Assembly (NCBI GenBank): GCA_023630215.1
Contig: JALPRQ010000001.1
Span: forward strand, 2,170,001 to 2,234,000
Length of the DNA: 64,000 nt
Source: Rhodobacteraceae bacterium NBU2976
GTDB taxonomy: Bacteria; Pseudomonadota; Alphaproteobacteria; Rhodobacterales; Rhodobacteraceae
Direction: 5' to 3'
Both the position numbers and the translations under genes were made by a program. Under the pieces are notes generated by a model. It was not told where the DNA came from. It saw nothing but the letters and a program-made list of their open reading frames with translations, and did no database searches. Every line of letters begins with the position of its first letter. The stretch's first letter is position 1. Positions 1-8,294 of the stretch are shown piece by piece.

Positions 1-310
1 CGCGTTCGGTAATGTCGGCGACACGCTCCTTGACCCCTGCAAAATCGGCGAGTTCATCGATGCATTCGACCGGAATCATCGTGCTGTCCATGTCGGCGAT
101 CAGCAGCTTCTTGCGGCGGTTTTGGGTGGGCACAATATTGATATCAACCTGCGGCAAGTCGACGGTCGGGTTTTCCCCGTCAAAGGCGAATTCGACGGCA
201 ACATCAGACAGGCGTTTCGGGGTGGTGCTATCGGGCACCTGCCCTGCCACTTCACGAACCATGGTGTCGCTGACCCCCATCGCAGAGGTCAGCACGCAGA
301 TTTTGCTCAT
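1..310 (-). CDS. serB: Phosphoserine phosphatase SerB (N-terminal part, cut by the window edge)
   Basis: The 103 visible residues end in the HAD-phosphatase nucleophile motif DMDST (D73, D75, T77) followed by ECIDELAD, which is typical of SerB. The enzyme hydrolyses O-phosphoserine to serine, the last step of serine synthesis. The N-terminal 65 residues correspond to the small regulatory or substrate-binding region usual in proteobacterial SerB. Its ATG overlaps the TAA of the upstream DAHP synthase by one base (TAATG), so the two are probably translationally coupled. The C-terminal half lies outside the window. The serA and serC genes lie about 31 kb away in the same window. Confidence 0.93.
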   Translation of the reverse strand, partial: MSKICVLTSAMGVSDTMVREVAGQVPDSTTPKRLSDVAVEFAFDGENPTVDLPQVDINIVPTQNRRKKLLIADMDSTMIPVECIDELADFAGVKERVADITER

Positions 311-1686
311 TACCCGTTCGCGCCCGCTGTCGCCAGTTCGCGGTCGCGGCCCTGAATCTCTTCGGCCACCAGGAACGCCAATTCCAGCGATTGCGAAGCG
401 TTAAGGCGCGGATCACAGGCCGTGTGGTAACGATCCGACAGATCTTCGTCCGAAACGGCGCGCAAGCCGCCGGTGCATTCTGTCACGTCCTTGCCAGTCA
501 TTTCGAAATGCACACCACCGGCATAGGTGCCCTCGGATTTGTGGATGGCGAAGAACTCGCGGACTTCCTGCAACACACGTTCGAACGGGCGGGTTTTGTA
601 GCCGCTCTCGGATTTGATCGTGTTGCCGTGCATCGGATCACAAGACCAGACGACATTTTTACCCTCGCGTTCGATCACTTTGATCAGGGCGGGCAGATGA
701 TCGCCAACCTTGCCCGCGCCGAAGCGGTTGATCAGTGTCAGGCGCCCGGGTTCGTTTTCCGGGTTGAGCAAATCGCACAGACGGATCAGTTCTTCGGGAT
801 CAAGCGAAGGCCCACATTTCAGGCCAATCGGATTGATTACGCCACGGCAGAACTCGACATGTGCACCGTCAGGCTGACGGGTGCGGTCACCGATCCAGAT
901 CATGTGACCCGATCCGGCGATTTGCTGACCCGTTGTGCTGTCAACGCGGGCGAGCGCCTCCTCATATTCCAGCAGGAGCGCTTCGTGGCTGGTGTAATAG
1001 TCCACGGTTGCCAGTTCCGAATTGGTTTCCGCCGTCAAGCCAGCCGCGGCCATGAAATCCAGCGTGTCCTGAATGCGGTTGGCCATGTCACGGTATTTCT
1101 CGGCCTCGTCACTGTCGGTGAAGCCCAGCGTCCAAGAATGCACGCGGTGAATATCAGCAAAGCCACCCTTGGAAAAGGCGCGCAACAGGTTCAACGTCGC
1201 CGCCGCTTGGGTATAGGCTTGCAGCATCCGGGTCGGGTCGGGAATACGGGCTTCGGGTGTGAAATCAAACCCGTTGATAATGTCCCCACGGTAGCTTGGC
1301 AGTTCCACTCCGCCCATCGTTTCTGTTGGGGCCGAACGCGGTTTGGCAAACTGGCCTGCCATCCGGCCAACCTTCACCACGGGCAGTTTGGCACCATAGG
1401 TCAAGACCATCGCCATTTGCAGCATAACCTTGAACGTGTCGCGGATTGTATCCGCACCAAATTCGGCAAAACTTTCGGCGCAATCACCACCCTGCAACAG
1501 GAAGGCTCGTCCTTGCGCTACTTCACCCAGTTCCGCTTTCAGACGGCGCGCCTCGCCCCCAAAAACCAGCGGCGGATAGGAAGCAAGTTTCGACTCCACG
1601 GCCTTCAGCGCCTCGAGGTCGGTATACTCGGGCATCTGAATCCGCTCTTTCTTGCGCCAATCAGACTTGTTCCAAGTTGCGGGCAT
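310..1686 (-). CDS. aroG: Class II 3-deoxy-7-phosphoheptulonate (DAHP) synthase
   Basis: A 458-residue plant-type (class II) DAHP synthase, which condenses phosphoenolpyruvate with erythrose 4-phosphate to start the shikimate pathway. Diagnostic motifs are QGGDCAESF (metal-binding Cys near residue 69), [23 protein letters not shown] and [16 protein letters not shown] chose the ATG at 1686 because AAGG lies just before it; an in-frame ATG at 1707 is also possible. Length matches the family (about 450-460). It is first in a pair with serB (TAATG overlap) and is divergent from the GlxA-type regulator. Class II enzymes are not members of the E. coli AroF/G/H family, so the symbol is only conventional. 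Confidence 0.95.
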   Translation of the reverse strand: MPATWNKSDWRKKERIQMPEYTDLEALKAVESKLASYPPLVFGGEARRLKAELGEVAQGRAFLLQGGDCAESFAEFGADTIRDTFKVMLQMAMVLTYGAKLPVVKVGRMAGQFAKPRSAPTETMGGVELPSYRGDIINGFDFTPEARIPDPTRMLQAYTQAAATLNLLRAFSKGGFADIHRVHSWTLGFTDSDEAEKYRDMANRIQDTLDFMAAAGLTAETNSELATVDYYTSHEALLLEYEEALARVDSTTGQQIAGSGHMIWIGDRTRQPDGAHVEFCRGVINPIGLKCGPSLDPEELIRLCDLLNPENEPGRLTLINRFGAGKVGDHLPALIKVIEREGKNVVWSCDPMHGNTIKSESGYKTRPFERVLQEVREFFAIHKSEGTYAGGVHFEMTGKDVTECTGGLRAVSDEDLSDRYHTACDPRLNASQSLELAFLVAEEIQGRDRELATAGANG

Positions 1687-1829
1687 TTTCCTTGCTCCCT
1701 GAATCATGAAAATGGACCGCCCTTATAGGCGAAGTGAATTTCATTGACCATACCTTGAAAATCGACAAAATGCTGCTTTGCGACCCACATATTGTCGCAT
1801 TTGTTCCGATTTTCTGGAGGGTATACGAG

Positions 1830-2801
1830 GTGCATAAGCCTGGCGAAATGACCAGTCGGTTTGTGTTTGTGCTGCTGCAGAATTTTTCGCTTATGGCATT
1901 TACCAGCGCGATTGAACCCCTCCGAATTGCGAATCGGATGGCCGAGAAACCCCTTTACGCTTGGCGATTGGCATCGCGCAACGGAGTGTCTGAAACCTGT
2001 TCCGGAGGGGTGACGGTTAATGTGGATATGGGTTTGATTGACCTAGACCGCAACGACACAATCATTTTCTGCGGCGGTATGGATATCGAAAAGGCTGCAA
2101 CAACCGAGATGCTGAACTGGGCACGCCGACAGGCGCGCAAAGGCATGCCGATTGGTGGGCTGTGCACCGCCCCACACCTTCTGGCAAAAGCGGGCTTGGT
2201 GGATGACCGACGCGTGACCATTCATTGGGAGAACCGGGAATCCTTCATCGAACAATTCCCTGACATTGATCTGGTGGGATCAATCTATGCGATTGATCGT
2301 AACCGTTATACATCAGCTGGCGGCACCGCAGCGGCCGATTTGATGCTGCGGTTAATTGCCAATGACCATGGGCGCGATCTGGCGAATGCGGTTGCGGATC
2401 AGATGATCTATACCACTGTTCGAACGGACCGTGACGAACAGCGTCTGTCGATCCCGACACGGATCGGTGTGCGTCATCCCAAATTATCCGCCGTGATCAA
2501 AACCATGGAAGCCAATCTGGAGGAACCGATTTCTCCAGCGCAATTGGCGGAAGATGTTGGAATTTCAACCCGTCAGCTGGAACGTCTGTTCCGACGGTAT
2601 CTGGCGCGATCCCCTAAACGCTATTACATGGAAATGCGTCTGCAAAAAGCGCGGCATCTGTTGTTGCAAACGGATATGAGCGTGATCAATGTCGCCTTGG
2701 CCTGTGGATTTACCTCACCCTCGCATTTTTCCAAATGTTACCGGACGCATTTTTCGACAACCCCCTATCGCGAACGGGGCACACAGGAGAATCCTAGCTG
2801 A
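1830..2801 (+). CDS. GlxA family AraC-type transcriptional regulator (DJ-1/PfpI sensor domain)
   Basis: A 323-residue regulator. The N-terminal two thirds resemble a DJ-1/PfpI class I glutamine-amidotransferase-like domain (FVFVLLQNFSLMAFTSAIEP, then IIFCGGMD and GGLCTAPHLLA with a cysteine at the elbow). The C-terminal ~100 residues are an AraC double helix-turn-helix (ISTRQLERLFRRYL, ACGFTSPSHFSKCYRTHF). The GTG at 1830 is preferred because GGAGG lies at 1816-1820; in-frame ATGs at 1734 and 1848 are alternatives. Related proteins such as GbdR control glycine betaine and related amine catabolism, but no such genes are adjacent, so the target is unknown. Its 3' end overlaps the convergent fau gene by 8 bases. 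Confidence 0.87.
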   Translation: MHKPGEMTSRFVFVLLQNFSLMAFTSAIEPLRIANRMAEKPLYAWRLASRNGVSETCSGGVTVNVDMGLIDLDRNDTIIFCGGMDIEKAATTEMLNWARRQARKGMPIGGLCTAPHLLAKAGLVDDRRVTIHWENRESFIEQFPDIDLVGSIYAIDRNRYTSAGGTAAADLMLRLIANDHGRDLANAVADQMIYTTVRTDRDEQRLSIPTRIGVRHPKLSAVIKTMEANLEEPISPAQLAEDVGISTRQLERLFRRYLARSPKRYYMEMRLQKARHLLLQTDMSVINVALACGFTSPSHFSKCYRTHFSTTPYRERGTQENPS

Positions 2802-3342
2802 TTTTCAGGGTTTCGCGTTCGGTTACCACGTAATCCAGACGTTGATCGGTTTCGTCGCGCGGCACAGCAAGGCATTCCTGCACACTATAGGCGAAGCCGA
2901 TGGTGGTGATGTATGAAAGGTTGGCGATTGTGCGGTCGTAAAACCCGCCACCATAGCCCAGCCGGTATCCGTCGCGATCAAAGGCCAAGAGTGGCACAAT
3001 CAGTATCCGCGGGGTCATTGGGATGATTGGGTCGGGTATATTTACATTGAAATCTGCGGGTACCAATCGTGTTTCGGGTGACCAAAGCGCAAAGGTTAAG
3101 GGGCGTTCGGGGGCGGAAATGATCGGCACGCCAATTTGCCGGTCCGTGCCAAGGCGCGCCATTGTCGGCAGGGGGTCAAGCTCGGTCCGGATGGGCAGAT
3201 ACCCCGATACGCTGCCCGACATTTCCGATATCAGCCGGAACAACCTATTATTTGCTTCGGCGACAGCCGCGATATCGGGATGCGCCGCCTTGCGACGTGA
3301 TGCTGCGCGGGTTCGTTCGTTACGTTTGTCTTCGAAAATCAA
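2794..3342 (-). CDS. fau: 5-formyltetrahydrofolate cyclo-ligase
   Basis: A 182-residue enzyme (5,10-methenyltetrahydrofolate synthetase) that uses ATP to convert 5-formyl-THF to 5,10-methenyl-THF and so returns this inhibitory folate to the C1 pool. The nucleotide-binding signature RLGYGGGFYDR is at residues 127-137, preceded by the strand VPLLAFDRDGY. Length is normal for the family. The gene sits directly downstream of, and co-directional with, a probable 6S RNA at 3398-3512, the arrangement long known for ygfA/fau in proteobacteria. Confidence 0.92.
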   Translation of the reverse strand: MIFEDKRNERTRAASRRKAAHPDIAAVAEANNRLFRLISEMSGSVSGYLPIRTELDPLPTMARLGTDRQIGVPIISAPERPLTFALWSPETRLVPADFNVNIPDPIIPMTPRILIVPLLAFDRDGYRLGYGGGFYDRTIANLSYITTIGFAYSVQECLAVPRDETDQRLDYVVTERETLKIS

Positions 3343-3397
3343 GTGACGGGACCAGCATAAAGGTTAAGGATTATGATCCTTGAGAGCCTGCATATAC

Positions 3398-3512
3398 AGG
3401 TGGGCGCCAGGTGCGATAGGCCACGACCAGTCACAGAGCCAGCTCCCTTTCAAGAATTTATGGCCACCAGGATGTTGCCTCTCACGCAGAAGCCAGACCC
3501 CGTCCCCACCAA
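3398..3512 (-). ncRNA. ssrS: Probable 6S RNA (ssrS)
   Basis: The non-coding gap between fau and the glycosyltransferase reads, on the minus strand, as a transcript starting near GGTGGGGACG and ending near GGCGCCCACCTG. Its ends form a closing stem (GGTGGG at 3510-3505 with CCCACC at 3403-3398). The 3' part (GCACCTGGCGCCCACC) resembles the conserved 3' arm of 6S RNA. Upstream is a promoter-like TTGATT, 16 bases, then TATATT. The position just 5' of fau in the same orientation is the classic 6S location. Downstream, AAGGATTATGATCCTT (3366-3381) could form a terminal hairpin. Ends are approximate, and the span is shorter than a typical 150-190 nt 6S RNA, so the mature RNA may extend towards 3370. 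Confidence 0.58.
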
Positions 3513-3561
3513 TATAGGCGTTAGATATCAGAAATCAAAGGTGTGATTTCCCGAATTCACA

Positions 3562-5910
3562 ATGTATGAAACGGAAGACACAGGCTTCGGGGTCAAGGTG
3601 CTGCACCACGCCAAACAAATTGCCATTCTGGGGCATTTCCCATCCAATCCGGGGGATCATGCGATTTTGGCAACAAAGCTGGCGGCATGGGCAAATGCCA
3701 GATCCGTGGCGGTAGAAACCTATTCCGAACCGTTGCAAAGCTATGCCCGTAACGCGGTCGAATATCGATCACGTCGGATATATCAGCAAAGTCTATCCGC
3801 GCTTCCACACAATGTTGACGCGGCGGTGATTTTTTCCAGCGCAATCAGGGTCGAAAATATCTCCAAATCGAAAAAACGCCATCGCGCCAAGGAGTTGTGG
3901 CGCCGGTTGCATTTCCCGTTTTGCATTGGGCGGACGGCGGATCAGGTGATCCTTGTATGTGACCGTTCCCTGTTCAGTTGGGGGGGAATTCTGTCACGCT
4001 TGGCCGGTATTGGACTGGCGATCCTGCGTCCGGGACGGGTGCGATTGTGCAGTGTTAACGGCTTTCTTCGGACCTTTCCCGAGGTCGGCGAGATCAGAAC
4101 GGACACAGCGTTGGAGGCCAATTTTACCCTCACCTATCCCAATCAAACCACGTCAGAAGAGCGATTGAATCCCGTAACATTCGGACGCTGGTTGCGGTCT
4201 GTTGGGTCTGATGGTCATCTTGATCCCACGGTCCAAAAAAACCTGCAAGAGGTGCAAGAGCTTGCCAGACATTGTTGGCAAACCCGTTCGAACTTCTTGC
4301 GTCACACAAGAGGGAAAGTTCGCAAGCTTACACCAGTTTTCGCTGCGTCCGATGCCGAGATTGACGCGTTTTTAATTTATTTTCAGTCGTTTACGGAAGC
4401 TTTGTCACTGGATCAACCTAACCGGGGCTCGGGGCAAGTAGGATTTGAAAGATGGTATGCGACGTCTGATTATTGTCAGCGCTCGCAACCGCCACTGCCG
4501 CTGCCTGACATAATGCTGCCCACCCCGCACACCCGAGACGACGCCGCGCAGCACGTGTTGACGCTGGCACCGAGGGTCCGTGGGCTGGATTGGATGGGTG
4601 AGCATCTGAACTGGTTTACCCAACCGATCATCCCGGGGGGCATCAGCAAGGGCGAGCTGTTCCTTGCATTGTGTGCAAATGCCAATATTCCGGTGCGGGA
4701 TCTGCACCAATCGCCATGGAGCTCGGATTTTGTGCGGCAATTGGTGCGGGACCAGATTTGCGCATATGCCCCGTCGTTACGTGCGCTTGTCCCGCCCATC
4801 CCGGTGATGCCGACGCCGCCACGAGTCGCGATTGCAGGTATCGTCAAGGGCGAAAGCGGGTTGGCGCGAAATGCCATCATGAACGCCCGGGCCTTTCAGC
4901 ATTTGGGAGTGCCGTCAGAGTTGCGCGACATTACAAGTCTGCACCAGATTACACGCACATTCGCCACGGGATCCGAAGCGCATCTGCGCCGGTCCGTTAA
5001 TCTTTATAATATCAATGCAGACCGCATCCCTCGCATCGCCATTTCGGCACATTTGCGACAGAACCCCCCGCCTTTCCGGGTTGGATATTGCTTGTGGGAA
5101 AGCGACAAGTTTCCCGACTTTCATCGTTTCGCCGATGAATATCTTGATGAAATATGGGTGCCGTCTGAATTCGTGCGCGATGTGTTTCGATCACAATTCG
5201 AAACGCCCGCTATCAATGTCGGAAAGGCGCTATATCTTCCGCCAAAACCCAATGTCGAGCGCACAGATTTATTTATGTTCATGTCGATCTTTGACCGACA
5301 ATCTGGTGTTGAACGCAAAAACCCTTTGGCCGTCGCAAAGGCGTTTCAGCGCGCCTTCCCTGACGATCCGGGCGTTCGGTTAGTGATTAAGGGCACGCCG
5401 GCGGGGAAGGCACCATGGGAAGACCCAAATCGGCAATTGGATCAGATACAGAAGATGACGATCAGCGATCCCCGCATCGCGCTGGACTTGACCTTGCGCC
5501 CTTTCCCCGAGTTTCTGCGACTGTTAGCGCGCGCCGATTGCATTGTGTCGGCACATCGCGCTGAAGGGTTTGGGTATATCCCGGCCTTTGCCTTAAAATA
5601 TGCAATACCGGTGATCGCGACTGACTATTCCGGCACCAAGGATTTCTGCACGCCATCAACCTCTTTTCCGGTGGCCTATCAGATGACGCAGATTCCCGAC
5701 GGGCATACGATCGCAAATATTCCCAATGCCACTTGGGCCGAAGTTGATCAGGATGATCTGGTGCACCAGATGATCGTCGTCCGCCAGACTCCCGATGACG
5801 CACAGGCGCGGGCTTTGGCTGGGCAGAAGCTTGTGGGTGAGAGATATGGTGAAGCCGCCTATGCGGCCCGTATCGCAGCGCGGTTGCGAGCGCAGGGCGT
5901 TCTGGATTGA
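3562..5910 (+). CDS. Large two-part glycosyltransferase (GT4-like C-terminal domain)
   Basis: A 782-residue protein. From about residue 418 it reads as a GT-B glycosyltransferase: RVAIAGIVKGESGLARN (donor-side loop), GYCLWESDKFP, LDEIWVPSEFVRDVF, and near residue 667 EGFGYIPAFALKYAIPVIAT, the conserved EX7E-type nucleotide-sugar region. The N-terminal ~400 residues have no motif I recognise; they open with a Rossmann-like strand (IAILGHFPSNPGDHA) and include a hydrophobic stretch (LSRLAGIGLAI). There is no signal peptide, so it probably acts in the cytoplasm on a polysaccharide or lipid-linked acceptor. No polysaccharide genes flank it; the neighbours are 6S RNA and mmcB. Acceptor and sugar cannot be named. 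Confidence 0.78.
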   Translation: MYETEDTGFGVKVLHHAKQIAILGHFPSNPGDHAILATKLAAWANARSVAVETYSEPLQSYARNAVEYRSRRIYQQSLSALPHNVDAAVIFSSAIRVENISKSKKRHRAKELWRRLHFPFCIGRTADQVILVCDRSLFSWGGILSRLAGIGLAILRPGRVRLCSVNGFLRTFPEVGEIRTDTALEANFTLTYPNQTTSEERLNPVTFGRWLRSVGSDGHLDPTVQKNLQEVQELARHCWQTRSNFLRHTRGKVRKLTPVFAASDAEIDAFLIYFQSFTEALSLDQPNRGSGQVGFERWYATSDYCQRSQPPLPLPDIMLPTPHTRDDAAQHVLTLAPRVRGLDWMGEHLNWFTQPIIPGGISKGELFLALCANANIPVRDLHQSPWSSDFVRQLVRDQICAYAPSLRALVPPIPVMPTPPRVAIAGIVKGESGLARNAIMNARAFQHLGVPSELRDITSLHQITRTFATGSEAHLRRSVNLYNINADRIPRIAISAHLRQNPPPFRVGYCLWESDKFPDFHRFADEYLDEIWVPSEFVRDVFRSQFETPAINVGKALYLPPKPNVERTDLFMFMSIFDRQSGVERKNPLAVAKAFQRAFPDDPGVRLVIKGTPAGKAPWEDPNRQLDQIQKMTISDPRIALDLTLRPFPEFLRLLARADCIVSAHRAEGFGYIPAFALKYAIPVIATDYSGTKDFCTPSTSFPVAYQMTQIPDGHTIANIPNATWAEVDQDDLVHQMIVVRQTPDDAQARALAGQKLVGERYGEAAYAARIAARLRAQGVLD

Positions 5911-5943
5911 CATGATGTTCATCTTTTGTTCATATTTGACCCT

Positions 5944-6390
5944 ATGGAAAATTTACAACCCGGACAATTGCTGGCCCGTGGCGTGTGCCGTCACCTGATC
6001 ACGCATGGCTTTGCCGTCATCGAAGAGTTTTCACCCGAGCGCGGTCGACGTGTGGACGTAGCCGCCATCGCGCGGGATGGGGAAATATGGGTCGTAGAGT
6101 GTAAATCCAGCCGTGCGGATTTTATGGCGGACAGCAAATGGCAGGATTACCTGCAATGGTGCGACCGATTTTTCTGGGCTGTAGACGCCGATTTCCCTTT
6201 GGATATTCTTCCTGTCGAGGACGGGTTGATTATCGCGGATGCCCATGACGCAGAAATTCAGCGTATGGCACCAGAGCGGAAACTGAATGCGGCACGGCGC
6301 AAAACTGTGACCAAAAACTTCGCCCGAACAGCAGCAGATCGGTTGCGGATGTACACGGATCCCTCCCCCTCGCGCCGGATGTTTGGCTGA
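5944..6390 (+). CDS. mmcB: MmcB family DNA repair protein
   Basis: A 148-residue protein of the MmcB family, a PD-(D/E)XK nuclease-fold group named for mitomycin-C-inducible genes in Caulobacter. The nuclease core is visible: RRVDVAAIA supplies the Asp and IWVVECKSS supplies the E-x-K pair; the tail is basic (ARRKTVTKNFARTAADRLR). It is probably a damage-inducible nuclease or DNA-processing factor; this rests on family knowledge, and I see no clear SOS box here. The ATG at 5944 is preferred over one at 5926. Its TGA overlaps the ATG of the next gene (TGATG). Confidence 0.85.
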   Translation: MENLQPGQLLARGVCRHLITHGFAVIEEFSPERGRRVDVAAIARDGEIWVVECKSSRADFMADSKWQDYLQWCDRFFWAVDADFPLDILPVEDGLIIADAHDAEIQRMAPERKLNAARRKTVTKNFARTAADRLRMYTDPSPSRRMFG

Positions 6391-6665
6391 TGCCCAATGC
6401 GCTGGTGCCGGAGTTCGCGGTTTCTGACTGGTCGGTCTCTCGTCGGTTTTATTGCGACTTTTTAGGGTTTGGTGTGGTCTATGAACGGCCAGAAGAGGGT
6501 TTTTCTTATCTGCGTTTGGGGGACGCGGGGTATCCGCTTTATCTGCCGCTTGAAGAAAAGTGGTATCGAAAAGGGGAAACGGAGGTTGGCAATCGACAAT
6601 TTGTCGTGGCCGATCCAGATGGATATCTTTTACGATTTTATGAGGATTTGGGAACGCGAGCCTAG
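6390..6665 (+). CDS. Internally deleted VOC / bleomycin-resistance family protein
   Basis: A 91-residue reading frame whose two ends match the bleomycin-resistance/glyoxalase (VOC) family. The N-terminus is PEFAVSDWSVSRRFYCDFLG and the C-terminus carries LPLEEKWYRKG, GNRQFVVADPDGYLLRF and EDLG. Family members with these exact ends are about 125-135 residues long. The middle, normally carrying the third and fourth strands and the second strand-helix unit, is missing between RLGDA and the segment that leads into LPLEEKWYR. The frame is intact, so this looks like an in-frame deletion of roughly 45 codons. Half of the double betaalphabetabetabeta fold would be lost, so it is either a decaying gene or an unusual mini-protein. 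It is coupled to mmcB by TGATG and interlocks stop codons with the convergent DUF938 gene. Confidence 0.72.
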   Translation: MPNALVPEFAVSDWSVSRRFYCDFLGFGVVYERPEEGFSYLRLGDAGYPLYLPLEEKWYRKGETEVGNRQFVVADPDGYLLRFYEDLGTRA

Positions 6666-7318
6666 GGTTTTCGGGCCACGAGGATCAGGTTATTCGCTGG
6701 CATCCGAAGGGGGTCTTCCGGGATCAACCCAGCCGCGCGCTGCCATTCCTGCACCTGTTCGACAGACTTATAGCCGATCTCCGGGTCTTGCGAGATCAGG
6801 CTTTCATTGAAGCGCCGGTCACTGTCGCTTGCAAAACCCTCCCCGCGTCGGAACGGGCCATAGCTGAGGCTTACCCCTCCCGCGGTCAACGCCGTGGCGG
6901 TTTCTGTGATTACGGTCCGGGCTTCCCCACCGCTGATCAGGTGGAGGAGGTTCGACAAAAACACCACATCATAGGCCGCCCCCTCTCCCCAACCTGCGAG
7001 CGTCGCATCCAACACACGCGGGGGGATAATATTTGGCAATCCAGCCTCCTTTACCCAGGCGGTAATGCTGGCGATGCGATCTGTGTCAATGTCCGTTGGC
7101 TGCCAGATCAGCCCGGCCTGAACAGCCGCCAGACGCACGATGTGCTGACCTGTTCCACTGGCGATTTCCAGCGCTTTTCCGGTAACGGGGAGATATGGCG
7201 TGACCGCATTTACAATCGCCGCACCATTGCGTTCAGCAGATGGCGCATTCAGCTTCGCCCCCTGCCCGTGCCGCGCGAGGCTGGCCGTATCGGGCAGGTT
7301 CAGGCGTTTGGGGGACAT
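6662..7318 (-). CDS. DUF938 family class I SAM-dependent methyltransferase
   Basis: A 218-residue protein with the methyltransferase SAM-binding motif I (ALEIASGTGQHIV, about residues 49-61), an acidic motif II (WQPTDID) and the DUF938 signatures DVVFLSNLLH, YGPFRRG and MPANNLILV near the C-terminus. The substrate of this family is unknown. Upstream and co-directional is a small DUF6324 gene (3-base gap), which suggests a two-gene operon. The stop codon interlocks with that of the convergent VOC remnant in the sequence CTAG. Confidence 0.84.
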   Translation of the reverse strand: MSPKRLNLPDTASLARHGQGAKLNAPSAERNGAAIVNAVTPYLPVTGKALEIASGTGQHIVRLAAVQAGLIWQPTDIDTDRIASITAWVKEAGLPNIIPPRVLDATLAGWGEGAAYDVVFLSNLLHLISGGEARTVITETATALTAGGVSLSYGPFRRGEGFASDSDRRFNESLISQDPEIGYKSVEQVQEWQRAAGLIPEDPLRMPANNLILVARKP

Positions 7319-7321
7319 GCG

Positions 7322-7516
7322 TTACTTCTTGCCTTGCATCGCGCGTGCCCGCTGAGCGGCAGCGCGGATTTCCTCGGCGATTTCTTCGGCCTCTTCTGGG
7401 TCGAAATCCATGGGGAGCTCGAAATCTCCGCCTTCGATAAACAGCCGCACCATCCCCTGATCTGTTGGTCCGATCTGAAGGTTAGCGGCGACGTCGCTTT
7501 GTTTGTTGATGCCCAT
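7322..7516 (-). CDS. DUF6324 family small acidic protein
   Basis: A 64-residue acidic protein (QSDVAANLQIGPTDQGMVRL, then a helical DFDPEEAEEIAEEIRAAAQRA tail segment). It resembles a short conserved family restricted to Rhodobacterales, catalogued as DUF6324; its function is unknown. It has no signal peptide or membrane segment. The gene lies 3 bases upstream of the DUF938 methyltransferase and is probably co-transcribed with it. The ATG at 7516 is preceded by GGAGG. Confidence 0.7.
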   Translation of the reverse strand: MGINKQSDVAANLQIGPTDQGMVRLFIEGGDFELPMDFDPEEAEEIAEEIRAAAQRARAMQGKK

Positions 7517-7608
7517 GTTGGCCTCCGTTTCCGCCCTTCAGTTAAAACGCGTTGACTTTCGCTGCAAGGGCGGAGTGATATTTGCAAGCAGATTGAGGGA
7601 GCGCGGAG

Positions 7609-8142
7609 ATGGCAAAGTTTGTTTATGGAATGAATATGTCGCTGGACGGGTATATTGATCACGAGCTGTTCGCACCAGATGACACGTTATACCAACATTG
7701 GATCGACCATGCGGGTGAAGTGGCAGGCAGTATTTACGGGCGCAAGCTTTATGAACTGATGACCTATTGGGACGAGGATCAGCCGGATTGGCGGGATTCC
7801 GATCGCGCATTTGCGGCAGCTTGGCGCAAGTCACCGAAATGGGTCGTGTCCACAACACTGACCGATGTCGGCCCAAACGCCACGCTGATTTCCGACAATA
7901 TCGAATCCACCATCCGCCAATTGAAAGCAGACAACGAGGGCGAATTCGAAGTTGGCGGGACGGACCTTGCCCAACACCTGACCAACTGGGGACTGATTGA
8001 CGAATATAGGCTTTACATGCACCCCGTCGTTCTGGGCAAAGGCACCCCCCTGTTCAGCGGTCCGCGCCCGCGGTTGCGCCTGACGGGCAGTCAGCAGATT
8101 GGCGATGACGTGATGCGGCTGACCTATGTTCCGGCAGAATAA
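7609..8142 (+). CDS. Dihydrofolate-reductase-like protein (RibD C-terminal family)
   Basis: A 177-residue protein of the RibD C-terminal/DHFR-like superfamily: KFVYGMNMSLDGYI at the start, IYGRKLYELMTYW in the middle, EVGGTDLAQHL (NADPH-binding glycine loop) and YRLYMHPVVLGKGTPLF near the end. These stand-alone proteins bind NADPH; the substrate is unknown and it should not be named as true folA or ribD. The gene is monocistronic between the divergent DUF6324 gene and tRNA-His. An AGCGCGGAG ribosome-binding region precedes the ATG. Confidence 0.85.
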   Translation: MAKFVYGMNMSLDGYIDHELFAPDDTLYQHWIDHAGEVAGSIYGRKLYELMTYWDEDQPDWRDSDRAFAAAWRKSPKWVVSTTLTDVGPNATLISDNIESTIRQLKADNEGEFEVGGTDLAQHLTNWGLIDEYRLYMHPVVLGKGTPLFSGPRPRLRLTGSQQIGDDVMRLTYVPAE

Positions 8143-8217
8143 TTGCGGAAATCGCCCCTGAAACCCCGATTTTCTCGGTTGACCGTTCGCGCAAGAGAGA
8201 TTAGGTGACACGCCAGT

Positions 8218-8294
8218 GCCGACGTAGCTCAGTAGGTTAGAGCACTAGATTGTGGATCTAGGGGTCCCCCGTTCGAGCCGGGGCGTCGGTACCA
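8218..8294 (+). tRNA. tRNA-His (GTG), without encoded G-1
   Basis: A 77-nt cloverleaf: acceptor GCCGACG/CGTCGGT, D-stem GCTC/GAGC, anticodon arm CTAGA-TTGTGGA-TCTAG with anticodon GTG, T-arm CCCCG-TTCGAGC-CGGGG, discriminator A73 and an encoded CCA. The base 5' of position 1 is T, not G, and the discriminator is A rather than C, so the usual G-1:C73 pair is absent; the first pair is G1-U72. Loss of G-1 is known for a large clade of alphaproteobacteria with an adapted HisRS. The stop codon of the convergent secreted protein begins at the very next base. Confidence 0.96.

Noticed and set aside
391-1728. Long plus-strand open frame antisense to the DAHP synthase gene
   Set aside because: It mirrors the codon structure of a strongly supported gene and its translation resembles no protein.
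3366-3381. AAGGATTATGATCCTT palindrome as an independent operator of fau
   Set aside because: It fits better as the 3' hairpin after the probable 6S RNA; evidence for an operator is lacking.
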